Below, one piece after another: positions 8,578 to 16,700 of a stretch of DNA of 64,000 nt. A model generated the notes under the pieces. It was not told the origin of the DNA. It saw nothing but the letters and a program-made list of their open reading frames with translations, and did no database searches. Position 1 is the stretch's first letter. Each line of letters opens with the position of its first letter. Source of the stretch: Hydrocarboniphaga effusa AP103 (GTDB taxonomy: Bacteria > Pseudomonadota > Gammaproteobacteria > Nevskiales > Nevskiaceae); contig NZ_AKGD01000001.1 in assembly GCF_000271305.1 (NCBI RefSeq), positions 434,001 through 498,000 of the forward strand, read 5' to 3'. The position numbers were made by a program, and so were the translations under genes.

Positions 8578-10008
8578 TCAGACGGCTGCGTAGGCGCCGG
8601 CACGCCAGCCCGCGCGGTTCATGGCTTCTTCGAGCACCAGTTTCGGCGTCTGTTCGCGACGGATCGACAGGTGCGAGCCCTGGTACCAGGTGACCGGAAC
8701 GCCCCAGTGCCGCGACAGCATGACCGGATGGCGCGGGGCGACGATGCGATCGCCGGTGGCCGCGAAGATGTGCAGGTTGCGCGCATCGAGCCTGGGCTTC
8801 TGCACGAGCGGCGAGACGATGTGCAGGATGTCCTGATACCGCTGCTGATCGAGCCCGCGCCAGCACAGATAGCGCTGGTGCATCGGCGGTACGTAGCGCC
8901 ACAGGCCGCTCGCCAGATCGACGAGCGGAACGCCGGCGACGACGAAATCGAGCTTGTCGTCATAACCCGCGAGCAGGCTCGCATTGTAGCCGCCGAGGCT
9001 GACACCGTAGACCCCGATGCTGAGGCCCTCTTCCATGCTGCGCAGCCAGGCCAGCCAGCGGCGCAGATCCCACAGCGCCTGCGATTCGGCGTAGAGCAGA
9101 TCGAGCAGATCACCGTCGAGATAGTGATCGCCCGTGCGCATGCCGATCTTGCGGCTACCATGCAGCGGCAGCGTCGGCATGATCACGTTGAGGCCGAGGT
9201 GATGATGCAGGTAAGCCGGCGAGAACAGCGAAAAATCCATCATCGGCGTACCCATGCGGTAGCCGTGGATGCACATGATCCAGGGCCGCGGCGCGCCCGG
9301 GTGGCGCAGCACGTTGGCGACGCAGCGGCTGTTGCTTTCATAGCCGAGCCAGGTCTGCGCGCCGGGCAGATCGGGCGGCAGCGAAAAGCCGCTGTCGAAG
9401 CTCACGCGCTCGTACTCGACGCCGTAGATGCGCGCGTTGTGGCTTTGCACGCGCTCGGGCGGCGGCGGCTCCTTGTGGAAGGTCTCGGGACGGCCCTGCC
9501 AGCCGGCGTCGGCAAGCATCTTTTCGAGCTTCACGGCCTCGTCGCTCATGCGTGCCGCTTCATCGCCGCTCGGCACCGATGCCGAGGCGAGAAAATAGCC
9601 GAGCACGCCTTCATCCATGCCGGCCTTGAAGGCCATCTTCCAATCCAGGTGCAGGTCCGCCGTGCCCTCGTAGACCGGCTCGTTGCGCAAGCCGACACGG
9701 CCGGCGACGAGGAAGGAGCCGCCGAACAGCAGCGCCGCGACCAGCGCGGGAGCAAAGCCTTCGGCGATGACCAAGGGAACGCTCAGCAGCACCCCGAGCG
9801 CCGAGCCGAGGCCCATGTACGCGGTCACGCGCGGATCGCCCGGCATCATCAGCATCGCGACCGCCGATGCCAGCACGAGCACGCCGGGCACGCCGGCGAA
9901 CAGCCACCAGAGCAAATGCTCGTGACTGGCGATCGCATAGAGGCCCGCGATCAGCGGCACGATGGCGGACCATTCCCACTGCCGCGGTGTCGCCAGTTGC
10001 ATGGACAT
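8578..10008 (-). CDS. Membrane-anchored alpha/beta hydrolase
   Basis: 476 residues. The first ~110 contain about four hydrophobic segments (IVPLIAGLYAIASH, LLWWLFAGVPGVLVLASAVAML, ALGVLLSVPLVIAEGF, ALVAALLFGGSFLVAG). The rest is an alpha/beta hydrolase: an oxyanion region WIMCIHGYRMGTP, the nucleophile elbow GVSLGGYNA with the catalytic Ser, and a late FAATGDRIVAP followed by GSHLSIRR that supply the likely Asp and His. The substrate is unknown. AGGAG seven bases before the ATG at 10008 supports this start. It is 34 nt upstream of the KAS III and probably co-transcribed, so an ester or lipid substrate is a reasonable guess. Confidence 0.7.
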   Translation of the reverse strand: MSMQLATPRQWEWSAIVPLIAGLYAIASHEHLLWWLFAGVPGVLVLASAVAMLMMPGDPRVTAYMGLGSALGVLLSVPLVIAEGFAPALVAALLFGGSFLVAGRVGLRNEPVYEGTADLHLDWKMAFKAGMDEGVLGYFLASASVPSGDEAARMSDEAVKLEKMLADAGWQGRPETFHKEPPPPERVQSHNARIYGVEYERVSFDSGFSLPPDLPGAQTWLGYESNSRCVANVLRHPGAPRPWIMCIHGYRMGTPMMDFSLFSPAYLHHHLGLNVIMPTLPLHGSRKIGMRTGDHYLDGDLLDLLYAESQALWDLRRWLAWLRSMEEGLSIGVYGVSLGGYNASLLAGYDDKLDFVVAGVPLVDLASGLWRYVPPMHQRYLCWRGLDQQRYQDILHIVSPLVQKPRLDARNLHIFAATGDRIVAPRHPVMLSRHWGVPVTWYQGSHLSIRREQTPKLVLEEAMNRAGWRAGAYAAV

Positions 10009-10053
10009 GGTGAATCTCCTGAAGAGCGAAATCGAAGTCGTGGCGGTGCGCCG

Positions 10054-10356
10054 CTAGGCCTGGGTCAGAATCCGGTACAGGCCCAGCGAGGCCGGAACCG
10101 CGGTGATCAGCACGAAAGCTTGCAGACCCCAAGCCCAGTTCCAACGGCGCCAGAAGCCCATGAAGCCCGCCAGGAACATCAGGCCCACGATCGTGAAGAT
10201 CAGCGTGCTGCCGAGCAGCATCGGCACCTGGCCGCGCAGCGAGGGCGATAGATCGAGCACGAACCAATACAAAATGCAGACCACGCCCTGCACCATGCCC
10301 AGGGTCAGGCACAGCGCGCCGAGCGCGGCGTCGAAAATCATCAGGAACTTCTTCAT
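10054..10356 (-). CDS. Small inner-membrane protein, four predicted helices
   Basis: A 100-residue hydrophobic protein I cannot name. Segments such as ALGALCLTLGMVQGVVCILYW, MLLGSTLIFTIVGLMFLAGF (with GFWRRWNWAW as a loop) and AFVLITAVPASLGLYRIL indicate three or four membrane helices. Its start overlaps the stop of the upstream 104-residue gene by ATGA (10353-10356), so the two are translationally coupled; the hydrolase follows 45 nt later. The context suggests a membrane partner for the hydrolase/KAS III pair, which is inference only. Confidence 0.65.
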   Translation of the reverse strand: MKKFLMIFDAALGALCLTLGMVQGVVCILYWFVLDLSPSLRGQVPMLLGSTLIFTIVGLMFLAGFMGFWRRWNWAWGLQAFVLITAVPASLGLYRILTQA

Positions 10357-10667
10357 CGTTTGGACGGATTCTTGTTTCGTTCGCGACGCTGGGGCGGCCG
10401 CAGCAACTTGAGCAGGGGCAGGAGTTCGCGTGCGACCTTGGGTTGCTGCGCCCCGGCCTTGATCAGCAGGCGCGTGAAGCCGCGCAGGATCTTGTCGCGC
10501 GATTCGAACAGGCTGCCGACGAAGGGAATGTGGCGATCGTCCATCACCGTGACCCGCTCGCCGGGCTCGTCACCGAAGCGGAAGGCCACGGTCAGCCGGA
10601 TGTCGACGGGCTCGCGTGAGCGGCGGCCGGCGCGGCGTCCGGCGGGATCGCGTGCCTTGGCTATCAT
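10353..10667 (-). CDS. Hypothetical basic cytoplasmic protein
   Basis: 104 residues, not recognised. The start at 10667 (MIAKARDPAGRR) is chosen because the frame further upstream crosses the divergent hydrolase gene. The protein is rich in Arg and Lys, with a central segment RLTVAFRFGDEPGERVTVMDD that could be a beta strand pair and a basic C-terminal tail. No signal or membrane segment is seen. It heads the four-gene operon ending in the KAS III and overlaps the next gene by four bases. It diverges from the YqiA-like hydrolase across only 32 nt. Confidence 0.5.
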   Translation of the reverse strand: MIAKARDPAGRRAGRRSREPVDIRLTVAFRFGDEPGERVTVMDDRHIPFVGSLFESRDKILRGFTRLLIKAGAQQPKVARELLPLLKLLRPPQRRERNKNPSKR

Positions 10668-10699
10668 GTGGCTCCTTCTTCGCGGTTCTCGGTCACACG

Positions 10700-11206
10700 A
10701 TGACTCCCGACAAGCTCGTCTGTTTCGCACATGGCAAGGAAAGCGGCCCGTGGGGCATCAAGATCAAGCATCTTGCTGCGATCGCACGCGAACAGGGCTT
10801 CGACGTGATGAGCCCGGATTATAGTCAGTCCGTCGATCCCGACGTGCGCGTGTCCCAGTTGATCGGCCTCGCACCGAAGGCCCGCTGTCTCGTTCTCGTA
10901 GGGTCTAGCATGGGCGGCTACGTGTCGGCGATGGCCTGCGAGACACTGCGTCCCACCGCGTTGATGCTGCTGGCGCCGGCGCTGTACTTTCCGGGCTGGG
11001 ATCGGGAGCCTGCGGGCATCCCCGATCTCTGCGCCGTGGTACACGGCTGGGGCGACGAGATCGTTCCGTACGAACGCGGCCTGCGCTTCGCACGGCGCCA
11101 CAAGGCGGCGCTGCACCTGCTCGATTCCGACCACAGCCTCAACGACAAATTGCCCGAGTTGGGTCGTATATTCGCCTCGGTGCTCGAGCAGGCTGCGGTA
11201 CAGTAA
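10700..11206 (+). CDS. YqiA-like alpha/beta hydrolase
   Basis: A 168-residue small serine hydrolase. It begins MTPDKLVCFAHGKESGPWG, has the nucleophile elbow VLVGSSMGGYVSA near residue 73, a strand ALMLLAPALYFPGW, and the acid/base region HGWGDEIVPYERG followed later by DSDHSLND with the probable catalytic His. It is much shorter than standard alpha/beta hydrolases and of the size of the YqiA/UPF0227 esterases. The longer frame from 10616 is antisense to the neighbour. The next gene on the strand (DUF3293) begins 33 nt later, so a two-gene unit is likely. Substrate unknown. Confidence 0.75.
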   Translation: MTPDKLVCFAHGKESGPWGIKIKHLAAIAREQGFDVMSPDYSQSVDPDVRVSQLIGLAPKARCLVLVGSSMGGYVSAMACETLRPTALMLLAPALYFPGWDREPAGIPDLCAVVHGWGDEIVPYERGLRFARRHKAALHLLDSDHSLNDKLPELGRIFASVLEQAAVQ

Positions 11207-11239
11207 GGCTCTCAGGATTCAAAAAACTTTGGACTAATC

Positions 11240-11674
11240 GTGAACACATCGGTGCGTGAGCGCTGGGAAGCGGTTTACCGCAAGACCGAGTACAAGGTCA
11301 TGCTGGAACAGCAGACCGTTTCGCTGCGCATCGGCGAATATGATGCCGAGGCCGAGCGCTTGATCCAGGCCGAGACGGGCCTCAAGAACGAGTGGTTCAT
11401 CATCACTCCGTGCAACCCGCGCTCCGAACTCGCGCGCTCGGAACTCAACCTGTTCTACTTCAACCAGCTGCGCTACGAGCTCGAGTCACGCTCGGGCCAG
11501 TGGGTGCAGGCGCTCAACGTCGATCTTTCGCAGGAATGGCCGGACGAGCCGGGTTTTCTGATCACCGACGCCGATCGCGTGTGGATCATGGAGCTCGGCA
11601 CGCGCTTCTATCAGAACGCGATCGTCACTGCGAAGCTGGGCGAGGCGCCGCGCCTGCTCTGGCTGCCGGCCTGA
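11240..11674 (+). CDS. DUF3293 family protein
   Basis: 144 residues, GTG start. The sequence WFIITPCNPRSELARSELN, then GFLITDADRVWIMELGTRFYQNAI fits the DUF3293 family, a group of small soluble proteins of unknown function common in proteobacteria. No signal peptide, membrane segment or catalytic signature stands out. It follows the YqiA-like hydrolase and ends exactly one base before the convergent thioesterase stop, so the two share a junction (11674/11675) where a short GCCGGC-N7-GCCGGC hairpin (11665-11683) could serve both as a terminator. Confidence 0.75.
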   Translation: MNTSVRERWEAVYRKTEYKVMLEQQTVSLRIGEYDAEAERLIQAETGLKNEWFIITPCNPRSELARSELNLFYFNQLRYELESRSGQWVQALNVDLSQEWPDEPGFLITDADRVWIMELGTRFYQNAIVTAKLGEAPRLLWLPA

Positions 11675-12130
11675 TCAGCCGGCCGACGCGGTCACCGGCT
11701 GGTAGGCGCTGACGAACTCGGGCGGCATGCGCCTGGGCCGTCCGCTCTTCATGTCGACGCACACCCATTGGGTGCGCCCGCGCAGCACGGTCTTGCGGTC
11801 GCTCTCGCGAATCACCTGGTAGGCGCGCCACATGGTGAACTTGGCGTCGGTTTCGGCGATCCAGGTCGCGAGCCAGAGCGTATCGCCCGCGAAGGTCGCG
11901 GCCAGGTAATCGAGCTCGTGCCGACGGGCCACGCAGCCGGTGCCGAGCCGCTCGTAGTCGGCGAATCCCAGCCCGAGTCGCTGCGAATGCCCCCAGGCCA
12001 CCTGTTCGAGCCAGGACAGATAGACCACGTTGTTGGTGTGCTGGAAATGATCGAGATGCTGCGGCTCCACGACGACTTTCTGCGTGAACGGGGCGGCGAC
12101 GTCCCAGGGCAAGGTTGGCGGCGGATTCAT
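11675..12130 (-). CDS. Acyl-CoA thioesterase, hot-dog fold (4HBT type)
   Basis: About 151 residues. A single hot-dog domain like 4-hydroxybenzoyl-CoA thioesterase/YbgC: VVVEPQHLDHFQHTNNVVYLSWLEQ near the N-terminus carries the active-site Asp/His-rich loop around the long helix, followed by TLWLATWIAETDAKFTMWRAYQVI. It hydrolyses an acyl-CoA, chain length unknown. The ATG at 12130 (MNPPPTLPW) is chosen; ATGs at 12145 and 12160 would add 5 or 10 residues, and none has a clear ribosome site. It stands alone between convergent DUF3293 and divergent parA. Confidence 0.8.
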   Translation of the reverse strand: MNPPPTLPWDVAAPFTQKVVVEPQHLDHFQHTNNVVYLSWLEQVAWGHSQRLGLGFADYERLGTGCVARRHELDYLAATFAGDTLWLATWIAETDAKFTMWRAYQVIRESDRKTVLRGRTQWVCVDMKSGRPRRMPPEFVSAYQPVTASAG

Positions 12131-12307
12131 CTCGGTGGATCGCATTCTGGCAATGGGCATGCGCTATTGTGGCATTGACCCTGCTCTGAATTTCGCGAGG
12201 GGTGTCAGCGGAGTCAGTGCTTGCAGCCGTGCCGATCCACTAAGGTGACGCAGCGGCGCCGTCTGCCGCGCAGCCATGGTTCGATAGGAACATTCAGAGA
12301 CAAGCCG

Positions 12308-13072
12308 ATGATCAAACGGGTCGTGTTCAATCAGAAGGGCGGCGTGGGCAAGACCACCATCGTCTGCAATCTCGCTGCCATCGCCGCCTCGCGCGGGCTG
12401 CGCACGCTCGTGGTCGATCTCGATACGCAGGGCAATTCCTCGCAGTATCTGCTCGGCCGCGGCGTGAAAGCGGAGCGCTCGGTCGCCGATTTTTTCGAAT
12501 CGACACTGTCGTTCTCGCTGCAATCGCCGCCGTTCGTGAGCTACGCCACCGCAACGCCGTTCGACAATCTCGAAGTCGTCGCTGCCGATCCGCGCCTGGA
12601 AGAGCTCATCGTCAAACTCGAGGCCAAGCAGAAGATCTACAAGCTGCGCGACGCGCTCAGGAAGATCAAAGGCTACGACGCGGTGTTCATCGACACCCCG
12701 CCGGCGCTGAACTTTTATTCGCGCTCGGCGCTGATCGCCGCCGACCGCGTGCTGATTCCGTTCGACTGCGACGAATTCTCGCGCCAGGCGCTCTACACGC
12801 TGATCGACAACATCCAGGAGATTCGCGCCGATCACAACGACGATCTGGCGATCGAGGGCATCGTCGTCAACCAGTTCCAACCGCGCGCGAGCCTGCCGGC
12901 GCGCGTCGTCGAGGAGCTCAAGGCCGAGGGCCGGCCGCTGCTCGCACAGACGCTGTCAAGTTCGGTGAAGGTCAAGGAGAGCCACGAGAAGCACAAGCCG
13001 CTGGTCTTCCTCGACGGCTCGCACCGCGTGACCAAGGAATATCTCGCGCTGTTCGATGCCTTGGAAGCGTGA
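12308..13072 (+). CDS. ParA-family ATPase, orphan
   Basis: A 254-residue deviant Walker A ATPase: NQKGGVGKTTIVCNLAAIAA at residues 8-27, switch region VVDLDTQGNSSQYLLG, and a Walker B strand YDAVFIDTPPALNFYSRSAL. Such proteins partition chromosomes, plasmids or protein clusters on the nucleoid. No parB, parS-like cluster or partner gene is visible beside it, so it is an orphan. It is not the cellulose-associated BcsQ, which is a separate gene at 24.4-25.2 kb. The start at 12308 gives the standard MIKRVVFNQKGG N-terminus. What it positions is unknown. Confidence 0.8.
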   Translation: MIKRVVFNQKGGVGKTTIVCNLAAIAASRGLRTLVVDLDTQGNSSQYLLGRGVKAERSVADFFESTLSFSLQSPPFVSYATATPFDNLEVVAADPRLEELIVKLEAKQKIYKLRDALRKIKGYDAVFIDTPPALNFYSRSALIAADRVLIPFDCDEFSRQALYTLIDNIQEIRADHNDDLAIEGIVVNQFQPRASLPARVVEELKAEGRPLLAQTLSSSVKVKESHEKHKPLVFLDGSHRVTKEYLALFDALEA

Positions 13073-13077
13073 TCAAC

Positions 13078-13095
13078 GCGCCTGAAGAGAGGCGC
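13078..13095. terminator. Hairpin after parA
   Basis: Perfect 6-bp stem GCGCCT / AGGCGC with a 6-nt loop begins six bases after the parA stop, in the gap between two convergent genes. There is no T-tract, so it is at best a weak terminator. The remaining bases to 13222 show nothing recognisable. Confidence 0.25.
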
Positions 13096-13222
13096 TCTGC
13101 GAATAAGCGTTGTGAGCGATGGCAGGTCGTTCGAGGACGGAGCGCAGGAAGCGGAACGTACGGGTAGCACGTGAGCATTCCGAGCACCGCCCTCGGACGA
13201 GATGCCGAGCGCAGCAGCTTAC

Positions 13223-13735
13223 TCAGCGCGTGGTGCGCGTGTCCCAGAGTTCCGGCGGCTGCGGCGGCAGGTTCTTGAACGTGTCCATATCGACGCCCGC
13301 CTGGCCGAGCACGCTGCCGTCCTGCATCGCGTAGTTCTGGTTCCAGCTGCGCAGGCGAGCCAGATTGGCCGCGATCTCGGTGTTCTGCGGGGCCAGACGT
13401 TCGGCACGCTGCAACAGCGACAGGGCTTCGTGGAACTGGCCGGCTTCGGTCTTGGTGACCGCGAGATTGTTCAGCGCGATCGGATCGAACGGGTTGACGT
13501 CGACCGCCTGGCCGAAGCTCGCTTCGGCGGCGGCGACGTCGCCCTGAGCGAAGTTCGTGCGCCCCTTGCTGTCGAAACCATCAGGCGCGTAGGCCGGGCC
13601 GCCGATCGCGTAGGCTCCGCCCGCTCCGGTCTGGAACGGCGGCGGAGTGGCCGAGGTCGGCTGCGGGCTCAGCGTGTCGGTGGCGCAGGCCGTCATGGAG
13701 CCGAGCAGGGCAACGGCGATGAGCAGGCGCGTCAT
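13223..13735 (-). CDS. TPR lipoprotein coupled to bcsC
   Basis: 170 residues. The N-terminus MTRLLIAVALLGSMTAC is a lipoprotein signal with the acylated Cys at 17. After a Pro/Gly-rich linker come tetratricopeptide-like helices (FAQGDVAAAEASFGQAV, NPFDPIALNNLAVTK, FHEALSLLQRAERLAPQN). Its ATG overlaps the bcsC stop (ATGA, 13732-13735), so it is translated with the cellulose export protein. It is not one of the standard Bcs subunits I know. Its place suggests a periplasmic or outer-membrane accessory factor for cellulose export. It ends the operon, convergent with parA. Confidence 0.7.
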   Translation of the reverse strand: MTRLLIAVALLGSMTACATDTLSPQPTSATPPPFQTGAGGAYAIGGPAYAPDGFDSKGRTNFAQGDVAAAEASFGQAVDVNPFDPIALNNLAVTKTEAGQFHEALSLLQRAERLAPQNTEIAANLARLRSWNQNYAMQDGSVLGQAGVDMDTFKNLPPQPPELWDTRTTR

Positions 13736-16700
13736 AGCGTCGGGTCTCCGAAATCGTAATAAGGCAGCAGCGAATTGGGCGGCCGGGAGGCCGAGCGCTG
13801 GCCGGAGAAGTAGAAGCGGATATAGCCGAGGGCCTGGGCCTCTTCGTAATCGCGTGCGTTGTCGACCCCGAAGCGCGCGCCAGCGGCGAGGTTCGGCGCG
13901 ATCAGGTATTCGAAGGCGCCGCCGAAGTTGAAGCCGATGCCGGTCGAGTTTTGCCCCGAGTAGCCGGCGACCAGCGTGGTGGTGCCGTCCTCGCTCTCGT
14001 CGATCGCATCGATGATGCGCTGCTCCAGGGCGGCCTGCAGCGCCGAATCGTTCGGGAATGCGGCGGCGCCGTCTTCCTTGAACGACTGGATGCCGAGCGC
14101 GGCATTGAGCTTGTACGAGAAGCGCCCGCGACCGCCCGACCATTCCACCGGAATCGCCACCGCGAAATAGCTCTGCGGGCTGAAGTAGCCGCCGTGGCCC
14201 CAGGTGAAGCGGCGCAGGTTCTTGTCGTAGAAGAAGGTGGTGACGTTGAGCCCCCAGGTCACGCGCATGTCGCGCTTCTCGAGCGCGCGCGCGTAGAAGC
14301 CGCCGCCGATCTCGTAGACGCTGTTGCGGGCCACGTTCTCGCCGTCGAGCACGTGGTAGCTGCCGTTGGCGTAGACGCCGTACTGGCCGAGGTCGTAGGC
14401 CATATCGAGGCGGCCGCCAGTCTTGGTCACGCCGCCCCAGGTGTCGCCCGTGAGCGGATCGACCGCACCGGCGTAGGACAGCAGGCTGTCGGTCACCGAT
14501 CGGCGCGACAGGTCGAGCTTGAAGCTCACCGCGCCGAGACTCGGCCTCCAGTTGAGGCCGCCGACCAGGGTTTCGACCGGAAAGCCTAGCGGGCTGCTGC
14601 CGATGTCGGCGGTGAAGTCGGCGATCGAGTAGACCGCCCCGACGGCGATGCCCGATTCGTCCTGGGCCCGGCTGTAGCCGTCCGGAATCGCGGTCGCGAG
14701 CGCCGCCTGGCCGAACAGCGGAACCTGCTGTCCCGAGAGGCTGCCGGCATCGAGAAACACCGGAACCGCGCGCAGGCGGAAACGGCCGGCATTGATGCCG
14801 GCAACCGAAAATTCGATCGGCGTTTCGATATCGCTCAGGCGATCGAGGCCCGACTGGCCATCGCGGCTGCGCACGCCGAGCCCGAACGAGGCCCAGGCGG
14901 TGCGCTTGGCGTTGATGTCGGCGATCTCGCGCAACACTTCGTTGGGCGGGTTGGCCGCCATGCGCCGGCGCTCGAGCACGAAATCCGGCGTCGACAGCAC
15001 CGGATCGGACCGCAGGTCGACCGGCCCGGGCGGCGACGGGCTCACGCCGTAGAGCGGCTGGGCGGACGGATAGATCGGCGACGGGGCCGGGGCGATCTGC
15101 AGCGGCGGCTGCACCGGGGCCGGCTGCACGTAAACCGGCTGCGGCGCCGTGGTGATCACCTCGCGCGTCTGGCCGGGCAGCACGCGCAGGCCCTGCTGGC
15201 GATATTCCTGCTCGGTCGCGCCGACGCCCGGCGCGGCCGAATAAACCGGGGCCGGAGCCGGCGACACATAGGTCTGCACGGGAGCCTGCTGCACCGGATA
15301 AGCCTGGAGTTGCTGGGTCTGCTGGGCCCGCGCGGCGGCGCCCGGATAGCGCGGGCCGGTGGCCGGAGTCTGCGAATAACGCGGATATTCCGGAACAGAC
15401 TGCACGGGAGCCTGCTGCGGAGCGACATATTGGGGGGCCTGCTCGACGCCGTTGATCTCGTCCATGTTGCGCAGCATCTCGTCGCGAAACGATTCGCGAG
15501 GGCGCGCTCGGCTGGGAACGCTGAGCTGGGTGCTCGGAGCCAGCTGCCGGGGCACGTAGCTCGGCACGCTGCTCGGGGCCTGCTGCGGATACGGCTGGAC
15601 CTGCCGAACCGACCGCTCCGGCACGCTGCCCTGCGCGGCCCCATTTGGAACGCTGGCTGCACCGCCGCTCGGCGACTGCAGGGTGTAGCTGTAACGATCG
15701 GGGGCGGTCTGCACCCAGGCCGGGCTACCCGCCGACGGCGCGCCCGGAACCTGCACCACATCGCCGTAGCGCGAACGCTGCACGGTCTGGCGCGCTTCGG
15801 ATTCGGTCGACACCTTGATCAGGCGTCCCTGCTTCCACCAGCGCGGCATCACCACCAGAGTGTAGTCACCCTGCTGGCGCGGCAGGCTCGGTTTCTTCGG
15901 CGCCGTGACGGCGGCCGGAAGCGGCCTTGCATGATCGGCCCCCATCGCCGCCGCGACGAGCCGTCCGGCGTTGGCCGGAGCGCGCGGCCCTGGCGCGGGG
16001 GGCTGCCGATCGTGTCGGGCAGCGATGGGCTTGGGCGCCGGAGCCAGCGCCGCGACTTCGGTTGGCACGACGACGGCCGGAGCGAGCGCCCGATCGGCCT
16101 TGGAATAGCCGCCGCCGTAGCTCGGCGCATTGACCGGGCTGGTCGTCGGATCGAGCAGGTAGAGCTGCGGGGTGTAGCGGTTGTCGCCGCCGAACTCGCT
16201 GTCTCCGCCGCGCTCCTGATCGAGCCTGAGCGCCTGTTGATAAAGCTGCAGGGCGCGGCCGTCTTCGCCGCGCGCGCGGGCCGCACGCGCGGCGAGTGCG
16301 TAGAGACGCGGGTTCTGAGGATCGAGCGTGATCGCCCGGTCGAGCAGGGCCTGGGCCTCGTCGATCTGATTGAGCGAGAGTGCCGATCCGACCGCCCCCT
16401 TGTAGGCGTCGAGGTTGTTCGGATCGGTCTCGAGCGCCCGGCGGTACAGCTCGGCCGCGCGCTCGTGCTCCTTGGCATCGGTGTACAGGCGGGCCAGCGC
16501 CATGATCAGCCGCGGATCGTTCGGGTTCACCTTGAGCAGCGGGTCGAGGTACTCGTAGGCGCGGGCCAGGTTGCCCTCTTCGCGCACCAGATCGGCCTGG
16601 CGCAGGCGGTAGGCGACGCGCAGGTTGGCGAGGTCCATCGACTGCTGTTCGGTCAGGTCGCGATATTTGACGAGCTCTTCCATCACCACTTCGAACTCGG

